Source: Panicum virgatum (lineage: Eukaryota; Streptophyta; Magnoliopsida; Poales; Poaceae). Taken from it: a stretch of DNA of 64,000 nucleotides. The notes beneath the pieces were generated by a model. That model saw only the letters and a list, made by a program, of their open reading frames with translations. It did no database searches and was not told the origin of the DNA. The number at the start of each line of letters is the position of its first letter. Position 1 is the first letter of the stretch. A program made the translations under genes and the position numbers. The stretch spans positions 29,489,495 through 29,553,494 of the forward strand of contig NC_053146.1 of NCBI RefSeq assembly GCF_016808335.1, read 5' to 3'. Of this stretch, positions 1 to 10,672 are shown piece after piece.

Positions 1-695
1 AAGAGAGAGAGAGAGAGCTTTTGAAGGATTGGTGCGGGTTGGTGGGGGGAAGAGAAAGGGACATCCCATATAAGCCAAGCAGCTCGACCCCTCCTTTCTG
101 TCCATGCGCGGACCGTCTGCGACCCTTTGAGCGGACCGTCTGCCTCTGAAAAATTTGATCTATCAGTCGACTGGAACTGCCTCTGGGGAACTTTTTTCCA
201 ATGCTGGCGGACTGTCCGCGGACCTATGGCGGACCGTCCGCGCCTTGCTCATTAGCAAACCATCAGTGTATCCGAAGCTTGCCGGATGAACCGATGATAA
301 GTGGACCGTCCGCGGTCCTTTAGCGGACCATCCGCAGTGTAATTTTGTGGTTGAGAACAACTCTGCAGATCGTCTGGTGAACAAGTCTCATGAACGGCGG
401 ACTGTTCGCCAGTTACCCGCGGACTGTCCGCTGTACCAAATTTCAGACAGCCCAGAATTTTGCCAACTTTCTCAATTCCAACTTCAATTTGGGATCATTG
501 CTCATATAAAATTCTTAAAATCTCAAAACTTGCGTGAACACCATCCAAAGACTCATATGAGCAAGTTTCAACAAGAAATCAAAAATAAATCAAGTTAAAT
601 CATGAAAACTCATAAATGGCTCAAAAATGCTCCAAAAATTCAGAAAATAAAAACAAAGAATGCATGAAAGAACCATATGCCACATGTGCTAGTTT
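1..695 (-). mobile_element. Copia element 3' non-coding region / putative partial 3' LTR
   Basis: This stretch lies downstream of the copia pol frame, which runs on the minus strand, and has no convincing gene. It starts with a GA-rich run (1-17), has a TATA-like motif on the minus strand near 66-73 and carries eight copies of a 13-bp palindrome. The layout (palindromes, TATA-like box, GA-rich run) resembles the U3/R part of the copia LTR at 24181-25323, but the sequences are clearly diverged. It is either the proximal part of a diverged 3' LTR or extra 3' sequence typical of SIRE elements. The expected LTR start motif is not visible near 600-700. Confidence 0.5.
108..431. repeat. Cluster of 13-bp palindromes, consensus GCGGAC-N-GTCCGC
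   Basis: Eight near-perfect copies were found by eye at about 108, 131, 207, 229, 301, 323, 396 and 419. Most variants change one base in an arm. The centre base is usually C or T, so the unit reads almost the same on both strands. A second cluster of the same motif lies at 24520-24935. Confidence 0.85.
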
Positions 696-1907
696 TCAAG
701 CCACATTTGAGAAGTCAATGATATTAAATTCATTTCTCAACATGCAAAACCGAGATTCATCCAAAGGCTTGGTAAATATATCGGCTAATTGATCATCCGT
801 GCTAATACCATCAATCTTGATATCACCCTTGTTCACATGATCTCTAAGAAAATGATGACGGATATCAATATGCTTGGTCCTTGAATGTTGCACCAGATTA
901 GTTGTAATTTTCACGGCGCTTTCATTATCACACAATAATAGAATTTCATCAAACTTCACACCAAAATCAAGAAGAGTTTCTTCATCCATAATAATTGTGC
1001 ACAACAACTTCCGGCCGAAATATATTCCGCTTCGGCGGTTGAAAGAGCCACGGAATTTTGTTTCTTTGAAGACCAAGAAACAAGAGACCTTCCAAGAAAT
1101 TGACAACCACTAGAAGTGCTCACCCTATCAACCTTGCAACCCGCATAATCCGAATCCGAGAATCCAACCAAATCAAAATGAGCACCCTTGGGATACCATA
1201 AGCCAATATTAGGAGTATATTTCAAGTATCTCAAGATCCTTTTGACTGGCGGTCAAATGACATTCTCTAGGTGCGGCTTGAAATCGTGCACACATGCAAA
1301 CACTAAACATGATGTCGGGCCTAGATGTGGTCAAATAAAGCAAACTACCAATCATAGAACGGTAAAGCTTTTGGTCAACTGGGTTACCTCTCTCATCTAG
1401 GTAGAGATGCCCATTGGTGGCCATAGGAGTCTTGATTGGTTTTGCATCTTCCATACCAAATTTCTTCAAGATATCCTTCACATGTTTTGATTGACACACA
1501 AAGGTGCCTTCCTTGAGTTGCTTGATTTGAAGTCCAATAAAGAAACTCAATTCACCAATCATGGACATCTTAAATTCCCTAGACATCATTTCACCAAATT
1601 CCTCACAAAAACTTGGGTTAGTTGAACCAAAGATAATATCATCAACATAAATTTGACAAATAAACAAATCCTTATCAATTTCTTTAGTGAACAAGGTAGT
1701 GTCAACCTTACCAATTTTGAAGCCCTTAGAGATAAGAAAGTCCCTCAATCTTTCATACCAAGCTCGTGGAGCTTGCTTAAGACCATAAAAAGCTTTAGAG
1801 AGCTTGTATACATGATTTGGCTTCTTGCGATCTTCAAAACCGGGAGGTTGCTCAACAAAAACAAGTTCACTAATCTTGCCATTCAAGAAAGCACTTTTCA
1901 CATCCAT
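696..1907 (-). pseudogene. Copia reverse transcriptase (C-terminal part) and RNase H
   Basis: The frame at 1209-1907 begins with the copia RT block around MDVKSAFLNG, contains the catalytic YVDD (in IYVDDIIFGS) and ends in the SRPDIMF block. The RNase H domain follows at 956-1234 with LVGFSDSDYAG and the STAEAEY motif, and its end sits in another frame at 696-1106. RT copies the element RNA into DNA and RNase H removes the RNA strand, in cytoplasmic particles. At least two frame changes separate these pieces, so this is a decayed polyprotein segment. The RT N-terminal part is in the neighbouring feature at 1919-3199. Confidence 0.9.
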
Positions 1908-1918
1908 TTGAAAAAGTT

Positions 1919-3408
1919 TTATGTTAATAGAATTCTAATAGCTTCTAGTCTAGCAACGGGAGCAAAAGTTTCACCGAAATCCAAACCTTCGACTTGAGTG
2001 AAGCCTTGAGCCACCAATCTTGCCTTGTTTCTCACAACCATTCCATCTTCATTTTGCTTATTTCTAAAGACCCATTTAGTGCCAATGACACTATAATTCT
2101 TGGGCCTCTCAACTAGATCCCAAACTTGATTCCGGGTGAAATTATTTAATTCTTCATGCATAGGATTTACCCAATCCGGGTCTCTCAATGCTTCATCTAC
2201 ACGGTTAGGTTCAAGAAAAGATACAAAAGAATAATATTCACAAAATGAAGCAATGCAAGATCGAGTTTGGACACCCTTACTAATATCACCCATGATTTGA
2301 TCCACCGGGTGATCTTTCGCAAGAACATGATGAATTCTTTGAGGAACAATGGGTTCTTGAGTTGATGTTGAAGGTGCACTAGATGAGCCCACTTGGTCTT
2401 GTACTTGAGAATCATCATTGCTTGAATCTTGTACAATTGGTTGTACTTCATCATTTGAGATAGAGGTTGAAAGATTTACTCTAATAGAAATAGAAGGATC
2501 ATCTTCATCCTCATCTTCTTCTCTTGGTCTAACACCACCAATTGACATATTTTTCATAGCATTTCTCAAGCCATCACTTCTCACGTCATCAAGATTTTCT
2601 TGTTCCTTTTGAGACCCATTGGTTTCATCAAACTCCACATCATATGCTTCTTCAACAATACCATAAGTTTTGTTGTAGACCCGATATGCCTTGCTACAAG
2701 ATGAATACCCAAGAAGAAAACCTTCATCACATTTTCTTTGGAACTTTGATAACCGAGTTCCCTTCTTGAGAATATAGCATTTGTAACCAAACACTCTAAA
2801 ATATGAGATATTTGGCTTCCTTCCATTGAGCAACTCATATGGGGTCTTGTTATGAAATCTATGGCAATATAATCTATTAGAAGCATGACAATCCGTGCTG
2901 ATTGCTTCGGCCCAAAAACTATCCGAAACATTGTATTCGGAGAGCATTGATCTTTCCATATCAATTAAAGTTCTATTTTTCCTCTCAATAAGACCATTTT
3001 GTTCCGGAGTGTACTTGGTTGAGAATTCATGCTTGATTCCTTTCTCATCACACCATTCCTCAACTCTTGTATTTCTAAACTCACTTCCATTGTCACTTCT
3101 CACTTTCTTCACCTTGAGCTCAAATTCATTTTCGGCCCTTGTCATGAATTTCTTGAATATGTCATATGTATCGGCCTTGTCATGAAGAAAGAAAACCATG
3201 TATATCTTGAGTAATCATCCACTACCACAAGACAATAGCAATTCCCACCAATACTTCTATATGTTGTAGGACCAAATAAATCCATATGCAATAATTCCAA
3301 TGGTCTCTCGGTTGACATGACACTTTTAGTGGGATGAGCATTTGCAACTTGCTTTCCGGCTTGACATGCACTACATAACTTATCTTTTTCAAACTTCACA
3401 TTCTTCAA
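1919..3408 (-). pseudogene. Copia integrase core and N-terminal reverse transcriptase
   Basis: Residues of the integrase triad are visible: the first Asp in [11 protein letters not shown] (frame 3142-3408), the second in VRSDNGSEF and the Glu in [11 protein letters not shown] (frame 1919-3199). The LCSACQAGK segment belongs to the zinc-binding N-terminal part. Downstream comes an acidic linker and then the RT start with [17 protein letters not shown] and [11 protein letters not shown]. Integrase inserts the cDNA into the host chromosome. The two halves of the core lie in different frames, which marks a frameshift near 3150-3200. Confidence 0.9.
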
Positions 3409-3435
3409 GCCAACTACTAAATCATGCTTTATGAG

Positions 3436-3900
3436 TCAGTTGAGTTGTTTCATGCCAACATGACCAAGTCTTCTATGCCATAACCAACCCAAAGATGATC
3501 GAGTGAACAAGCAAGTAGACAAGTTTGCCTCTTTAGTAGCAAAATCCACAAGATATACATCCTCATGACTAAATCCCGTAAAGATGTGATCTTTTCCATC
3601 CAAGCTAGTCACTACAACATCATCTTTAGTGAAACTACACTTATATCCAAAATCACAAAGTTGAGTGACTGCTAAGAGATTAAACTTGGGGGAATCAACC
3701 AACAATACTTTTGAAAGAGAATGATCACTTGAGATAGGAATTGTACCAACTCCTTTGACTTTGCCCCGGCTATTGTCACCAAAGATGATGTCACTATAGC
3801 CAACCACATTCTCATCTAGAGAGGAAAAAGATCATTGGATCTCCGGTCATGTGTTGAGTGCATCCACTATCAAGCACCCAATGTCTTCCTCCAGACTTGT
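3436..3900 (-). pseudogene. Copia protease active site and GAG-pre-integrase domain
   Basis: The frame at 3436-3807 matches the GAG-pre-integrase region, ending with LWHRRLGHVGMKQLN, which carries the first zinc-ligand histidines of integrase. Just upstream (about 3835-3885, another frame) the minus strand encodes WVLDSGCTQHMTG, the aspartic protease active site with the D-S-G triad. The protease cleaves the polyprotein during particle maturation. A frame change between the two parts shows decay. Confidence 0.85.
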
Positions 3901-3907
3901 AATTCAC

Positions 3908-5794
3908 CTAGAAAAGAGAAGTATCCTTTTTAGGTACCCAAATTTTTTTGGGTCTTTGGATGTTAGTGACCAAGGTTTTAGGCACCCAAATGGCATTCTT
4001 TTTAGCACCATATATAGGCAACCCAACATATTTAGCACTAACACAACCCTTAGAATCCTTCATTAGAACATAGCTAGAATCAAAGGATACGACTTTGTTG
4101 TTGGTGCAATTCTTCTCATTATGGCTCAACTTTTTGCACTTCTCACAATATGGTCGTCCATCTTTCTTGACAAACACGGTCTTGGTTTCATAAAAGGCCT
4201 TCTTGCCTTTCTTTGTGATATAACCAATACCTTGTCTATTCAAGGTGAACTTTTGACTTGACCAACAATGATTGAATTTGGCTCTACTATCATAGCACTT
4301 GCTCAAATCATTAGTCAAACAAATCACCTCCTTCTTTAATTTCTCATTCTCCAAGATAAGTGACTCATCACAAGAAGATTTTTCACTTGTGCTACATGAG
4401 GGGTTAGTAGAGCTAGATATATGACAAGATTTGCAAGTTTCACTACTAGCCCCCAAGCTTAACTTAGCCTTGTCCTTGTGATCAAGCAAGGTGTTGTGAG
4501 CTTCCTTAAGCTTCTCATGAGTTTCTTTGAGATTCTCATGAGAGGTCTTTAGCCCCTCATAGGAAGCTTGGAGTGAACTATCCTTCAACTCCAAGTCCTT
4601 CAACTTTTCCTTTTCCTTGATCACAAGATTTCCGGCATCATTGAGCATGTCTACAAGATCATCATATGAAAATTCTTCAAGTTCATCATCATCTTGTAAT
4701 AACTTTGCACCACCCTTTGCCATAAGACAATGTGGTGTAGAGAAGAGTGATGGAGCCTCCTTGATGGCGATCCCGGCAACTCCCTTGGATGGCTTGTCAT
4801 CATCATCATCATCATCGGAGCTTGCATCGGAATCCCATTCAACAAAATAAGCTTGGCCATTCTTCTTCTTCTTCTTGATGAACTTATTCTTCTTCTTTTC
4901 ATCATTTTTCTTGTCCTTCTTGTTCTTGTCATCTTTCTTGTTTAGACAATTGACAATGATATGACCCACTTCACCACATTGGAAGCAAGTCTTGTCCACA
5001 AAAGGATTTTTTCTTGATGATTGACCTCTCTTGGCAAAGTTCTTCTTTCCCATCATTCTATTGAATCTCTTGACAAAGAGAGCCATCTCCTCATCCGATT
5101 CTTCTTCTTGGCACCCACTTTCTTCTTCATTTTTGCTATCTTGAGCTTTGAATGCCACACTTTTCTTTTTCATATCAATTTCTCCCCCATGAGCTTCATC
5201 TTGAGATTTCTTGAATATGTCATGGGGTGAGAACTTCTCCCAATATTTGTGTGGGAGTTGCGGTTTTCACATTTGACCTTACAAGCAAGGTCACAATTGT
5301 GTCATATCTTTCCAGTACTTGTGATTGAAATCTGCATCCGGTACTTCAAATCTAAGTCCCTTGAGGTCATTCACAATGTCATTTAGCCGGTTGAATATCT
5401 CGGCTGTACTCTCATCCTTCTTCTTGGTAAATTCACTAAAATTGCTCTTAAGCAAATATAACTTGGCCTCCTTCACACTTGATGTGCCCTCATGAATTTC
5501 CATGATCTTCTTCAATATGTCATTTGAATTTGTGAGGCTCTTGACTCTATTAAATTCAGTCACATCAGGAGCACTAAAGAGCACATTAACCCCTTGATCA
5601 TTTAGTATCTCATTTTCCTCATCTAGGGGTGTCAAATTCTTTGAGTCCAAAATGACATATCCATCACTTACTACTCTCCATAGCTTTCTACTCATGGCTT
5701 TGAGATGAGCCGATATCCTAGTCTTCCAATAATCATAATTGTTCCCATCAAAGAACGGTGGCTTCCCAACATGAATCCCATTATCACTAGTCAT
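3908..5794 (-). pseudogene. Copia gag, broken in two
   Basis: The N-terminal piece (5291-5794, 167 codons, ATG start) has the plant copia gag signature with PPFFDGNNYDYWK and later blocks. The C-terminal piece (3908-5173) continues after a frameshift or small deletion at about 5174-5300. It contains a CCHC zinc knuckle (CFQCGEVGHIIVNC, about 4945-4988), a lysine- and aspartate-rich low-complexity tract and a long coiled coil with repeated LKE/LKT heptads. Gag forms the particle that packages the RNA. The long coiled-coil tail fits the SIRE clade. Confidence 0.88.
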
Positions 5795-5839
5795 TGTTCT
5801 ACTCCAAGATGGTTAAATCCGCAATTAATAGAGTACTTA

Positions 5840-5851
5840 GCTCTGGTACCA
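5840..5851 (-). other. Primer-binding site of the copia element
   Basis: The minus strand reads TGGTACCAGAGC, one base different from the usual plant initiator-Met tRNA primer site TGGTATCAGAGC. It sits two bases inside the 5' LTR end at 5854, as expected for minus-strand DNA priming. Confidence 0.9.
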
Positions 5852-5853
5852 CT

Positions 5854-6279
5854 TGTAGGATCAAGAACACTGACTAGAGGGGGGTGAATAGGCAGTTTAA
5901 AATCTAAAACCAACAACACTAGAGAAATTTAATTAGTAACAAAGGAAAGCCCTATGTCATGCTACTACTATCTCTAGCTGGGTTTGCAACCTAGGGTGAC
6001 AAGATACAAATCAAGCTCTAGTAAAGTAAATTGCTCAAAGTAAAAATAAGAATTAAAGTGAGCAAGAGAGGTAACCAAGTTTGACACACGAATTTATCCC
6101 GTGGTGTCGATGACTTGCCGGTCACCCCTAATCCACGTTGAGGTGGATTCCAAGAATCAACCGCTCCTCTATCAAGAACCTCTTGATCTTTAGCTGGTTT
6201 GAATCAAGGAACCGCTCCACACCTCGATTCCACTAGAGTTGTTCTTCACCACTCCGGTGAGGTGAGCACAAGACCTCTC
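5854..6279 (-). mobile_element. Copia 5' LTR, U5-side fragment
   Basis: The plus strand starts with TGTAGGATCAAG beside the primer-binding site, so this is the 3' (U5) end of the 5' LTR of the minus-strand copia element. It holds no gene. It is cut at 6279 by the LTR of element A. The remainder of the LTR is probably 24181-25323; together the two pieces make about 1.6 kb, a plausible SIRE LTR length. Confidence 0.8.
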
Positions 6280-9200
6280 TGTGGCGGAACCACCCAAAAC
6301 TACTGGGCCCGGGTGCACTGATCTTCGTTGCTAAGCAACTCTGACCCAATTTGGCACTCACCGGTAGTTCCTCGAGTGAAGCCTCGATAAAAGCCACGCT
6401 ATTCCAGGATCAGCAGACAACACTCACACTGAAGGTGAGCCCAGAGATTACAACACAAACCATTTCATACATCTCAGAGTGATTGCAGCGGAAAGAAAAA
6501 TTTATTACAAACCATGTTCAGACTAGTGAAGTACTACGGAGATCCAGCTCCTCAAATTATTTAAGTCTCAAAGTTCAGCGGACGCATTAAAAGATAACTA
6601 ACGAAATAACGTGACGCATCGGTAAAGCCCGTACGAATGCATCACTCAGCGGGAGGGTGATTAGCACCAGCTGAAGGGCCATCCCACTCAACAGACCAAC
6701 CCGGAGGCAGAGTGCAAGGCCAAGTAAGACTCGCAAACAGATCTTCAAAGTTAGTACCTGAAAAACAGTGCCACAAGCAAGGCTGAGTATACTAATACTC
6801 AGCAAGACTGACCCGTCTCCAGATATAACATAGTCCGATAGCTAGACATGCAAGCTTTTTGGTTGGTAAGGTTTGTTTGCCAAAAATGCCGCTAAGTGTT
6901 GATCCTTACTTTCGGGTTTTACTTAGCCAGATTCTAGTGGAATTAACCATTCTAAATTTGCAACTAACTCTACTCAAACATGGTAGAGCAACCATTTAAT
7001 CAACCAGCAGTATTTTCATCATCGTATTCCACTTGTTACTCTATGTGACCGAAATCATTAAGCAATCTCATGCCGTGAGAGGCGGACGATTCTGAATCGA
7101 ATTTCAACCTGGCCAGGGGAACCTAGACCACACGCATGGGGATCGACTTCGCTCCCGCCCACGCTACTTTTCCCCTTTCTTTCCAGTCCGTGGATCCGGA
7201 ACACCCTTCCCGACTACAGAGTCCGACCACTCTGCACCCGTACGTCGCGACATAAAAATAAACCCTACTTCTACCAGGAGGGTGCGAGATCGTTCCACTC
7301 GCCGGTCCAATCAGGTACTTAAGCTTACCGATTACCATATTTCTCGGTATGTGGCTAGTACTTTCAAACGCTTAACAAAATGAGCCACACACCTCGACCT
7401 TAGCCATTTTTGACTACACCAGCGGGGTATCACAACTACACAACCCCGCCCGTTGTCCTTATATTTCAGCAGGAATTAAAGTAAGTCAACTCCTATAATC
7501 TCGCGAAAGGCAGGAAACCTCTCGACTTTTACCGTACCTAGTTAGCGGGGCAACTAGTCAAGAAAAAGATCCGGATAACAACATAGGTACCTAGGGATCA
7601 TGCACCTAAGGTTTTCGATCAACTCCTAGAAAACGTAAATGCACAATAAAAATTATTACAACATATACAAATAGTAAGATGAATATAATGCGTAAAATAA
7701 TGGGATTATGCACCGGGGCTTGCCTTCTTGGGCACTGTCAGACAGAAAAGCTTCTGGGGCTTGGCCCAGGTCTTGAGACAAGTTAGTACAGTTCAAGGAG
7801 ACCTCCTGATCCTGCACGAGAGTCCGCGGGCACCAGTTCGTAGTCTCCGTCCGCGAGATTAATCGTTTCTATATGCCATGCAAGATTATGAGTTATTCAT
7901 GGATAACAATTTCTTTCCTTCACGATAAAGTTGTAGTCCACGAAAGTTAATTTAGTGATGATTTCACATTTCATTGCAGGGGCAATCGTTTATAGAGTAG
8001 CAAACATAACTAAGGTTATTCATGAATGAGTGGGGTTTTGGGTTTTTATTTTTAATTTCAACACATAACATGCTTTCATTATTCCTTAACAACACAACTA
8101 CTAAAGAGCTAGTGATGAAACACTAAAGTAACTCAGATTCAAACTTGAACATTCATGGTATAAATTTCAGCATCTACCATAGAGCAAAAACTATAACTAT
8201 TCATGCAAGTGGATTACTCTAGTTACTTCATATTTTTGTACAGAATGTTCAACATGGATTCTGGTGCTACAAATTTTATGCAAGCAACTTCAAAGCATAA
8301 ACTCAGTACTGAAATTTTTCCAGATTTTATACACTTATATAGCAGAGGTGATAAAAAGAATAAAAACAGCAAGCCATTAACAAGGATTAATTCTACAGAA
8401 AGTTTTACTAAGGATTTGGTTCTTAAATTTTTACCAGAGACTAGTCCTGAGTTAGATATACTCCAGAAAATTTTTCAAGATTTAACTCACTATGATAAAT
8501 TAGTTATTCAGTTAACTTAACATGAGTTTGAATAAATTTCTCAAGATGCATTTGACTAGTATTGCATCTGAACTTTTTATCACAGGTAGAACATACTCTA
8601 AACAAGATCATGCCCAAAAATAAAGATCAGAAACATTGTAGATTACTCAGAACAAAAATATTAAATCTAGCCCTAAGATGCTAAGCATGATTATTCACCA
8701 AGGCAAAACTCAGTAAATGCAGCTCAAAATTCTTAGATAGGAACACAGAGCTAAAAAGAGACTCCAGAAATAAACATGGATTTTTCTGAGCATAAGAACT
8801 ATATATAAGGAATTAAGTTGATAAGACAAGCATAAATCATGGTATAAAGCAAATGAATTCTAATAAATTTGAAATTTTGAGATTTGCAGAGATTCAGTGG
8901 CACAAGGCTGTAGTAAAATTTTCAGAGCAAGTTCATGTACATATTTTCCAGAATTAAATCGAGAATGCTAACAATAGATTAGAGAATCTTGATTGTTCTA
9001 ACCTGATAACTGTTTTGGTTTGGTGTCATCTTTTTACTGTGATCTTAGCATCCCATTAGTTATAACATATCCAAAAATCAAGGTCATTTGATGAGCAGAA
9101 CTTCATGAACATGCATAAGGTGATTTTCTTAATCTTTTCCCTAGATTAAATTCGGTTGAGTTTCTGCAAATGTGAATGTTACAAAATTTGTAGATTTTGT

Positions 9201-10672
9201 TACAAGCATTCCAGATCAGTAGAGTTTGCATTTTTCTGATTTTTCTGTGATTTGTTTCGCATTTTAGAAAGTTCACTAGGTATACACTGTAAAACTTGCA
9301 GAGACACCCTTGAACGAAAAAAAGAAATTACAACCGGGTCCTTCGCCGGCCTTCTCCGCCGTGGCATCTTGCCGGTGGTGTTCTGCGGTGCAGGGCTTAC
9401 CGGGGCTGCCACGGGGAGGCGCGTGGGGGAGAAAGGATCGAGGAACACCTACCCTGGTCGACGTTCGAGCGTTTGGTGCACGGGTTCAAGCTCGTCGGCG
9501 TTGATGGCGGGTCGGTTGTTCGGTTCGCCGGCGCTGGAGGCGAAGGAGGGCTCGGGGTAGGGGAACAAGGTGCGCACGAGCACCGCGTGAGCTCGTGGAT
9601 GCTTCTGGGGTAGCTGTCGGGCTCGGTCTTCCCCGGAGCTGGCCGGTCCGCGGTGAGCCTGAGCTCGCCGGCGGCGGCGCAAAAGGGGAACGGCTTCGGG
9701 AGGGGGTTTGGATTCGATTCCGCGCGCGTGGAGCTTAACTGGGAGGTGGCGAAGCTGCTGTGGTGGTCAGAGGGGGCAATGTGGGGCTGGGCTAGCCGGT
9801 CCGCGAGAGCTGGATCTCGGCGGCCATGGCGGAGCGGCGGGAGGAGGAAGAAGGGGAAGAAGGGGCGCGACTGTGGGGGTTCTGGGGGTCTTTATAGGCC
9901 AAAGAGCTCCTGGGTGAGGAATGGAGTGACTGGGGGCGGTCGATTTGGCCTGGGCGAGTCGACGGCGAGCGGGCGGAGGAGGCAGCGGCGCGGCGCATGG
10001 CGGAGGGTGTCGTGGCGGCACTGGGAGCGGCCTGGGACGCGTGTGCGCGCGAGGAGATGCCAAGGGGCGGGCCAGGTGGCGCTAAACGGTTTCCCCGGGT
10101 CCATTTGGCCGCGGGCGCGCGGTGGACGAAGTCCACCGGCGGCGTACGGCGGGCGGCGCGAACAGAGCAGGCCGGGAAAGAGAGAGATGGAGATAAGGGC
10201 ATATTTGTGATTTCTGAAATTCCAGGGACCTCTCGGTAAACTAAAATTATCTCCTAATTGGAGGGCTCAAATGGAAAAGTGTTGAATACCACTTTTGCAT
10301 AACTTTTCAAGATCTACAACTTTTGTGTTATGCAAATTTTCATTTGAAACTCACATTTTGAACTATTGGTATATGTGCATATTTGCACAAAAGGACTTTA
10401 GTTTTATTCAGTTTTTGACTTGATTTTGGCTGAAGTTCAATTGAGCACATGTCAATTGAAACACCTCTCATGAGCCAACAAAAATTTGTGCACATTTTTT
10501 TTAGTTAAATTTTGAGTAGCTTTTCACTCCTTTCTCTTTTTCCTTTAATTTCTTTTGTATGATTTGTATTTTATTTGGTCCTTCTCTTTGAATTAATTTC
10601 TCAAATCTTTATTTTAACTTTAGCTAAGGTACATTGATTGTATTTAAAAGTACTGACACCTGAGGTGTCACA
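6280..10672 (-). mobile_element. Element A 3' LTR (left copy)
   Basis: It starts at TGTGGCGGAACC and ends at GAGGTGTCACA on the plus strand. Length is 4393 bp. On the coding (minus) strand the U3 is the right part: a GC-rich block at about 9250-10250 with a TATA box at 9891-9896, then a long AT-rich U5. No protein-coding gene was recognised inside; short open frames in the GC-rich block are shared with the other LTR and look incidental. Confidence 0.93.
9891..9896 (-). promoter_or_regulatory. TATA box in element A left LTR
   Basis: The minus strand reads CCTATAAAGACC, a good plant TATA box at the edge of the GC-rich block. It would place the RNA start about 30 bases to the left. The same box is at 21770-21775 in the right LTR, which is the one that drives the full element. 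Confidence 0.6.

Larger units (their letters stand above)
1..6279 (-). mobile_element. SIRE-like Ty1/copia retrotransposon, degenerate
   Basis: On the minus strand the order is gag, protease, integrase, reverse transcriptase, RNase H, which is the copia order (integrase before RT). The domains fall in several frames and several joins need frameshifts, so the element is not autonomous. The 5' LTR starts with TG on the plus strand at 5854, directly beside a primer-binding site. The gag with a coiled-coil tail and the RT motifs are SIRE/Maximus-like (family knowledge). The LTR is cut at 6279 by element A. Its left end lies outside the window or is the diverged 1-695 region. Confidence 0.85.

Noticed and set aside
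8203..8520. A 105-codon frame in the left LTR of A, also at 20084-20401
   Set aside because: Present in both LTRs with scattered substitutions, AT-rich U5 sequence and no domain. It may be transcribed as part of the LTR but there is no support for a protein.
9252..10239. Several overlapping open frames on both strands in the GC-rich block (also at 21145-22118)
   Set aside because: They lie in the U3 of the LTRs of element A, occur identically in both LTRs, show arginine/glycine/proline-rich composition on every strand and match no family. They are GC-rich chance frames.
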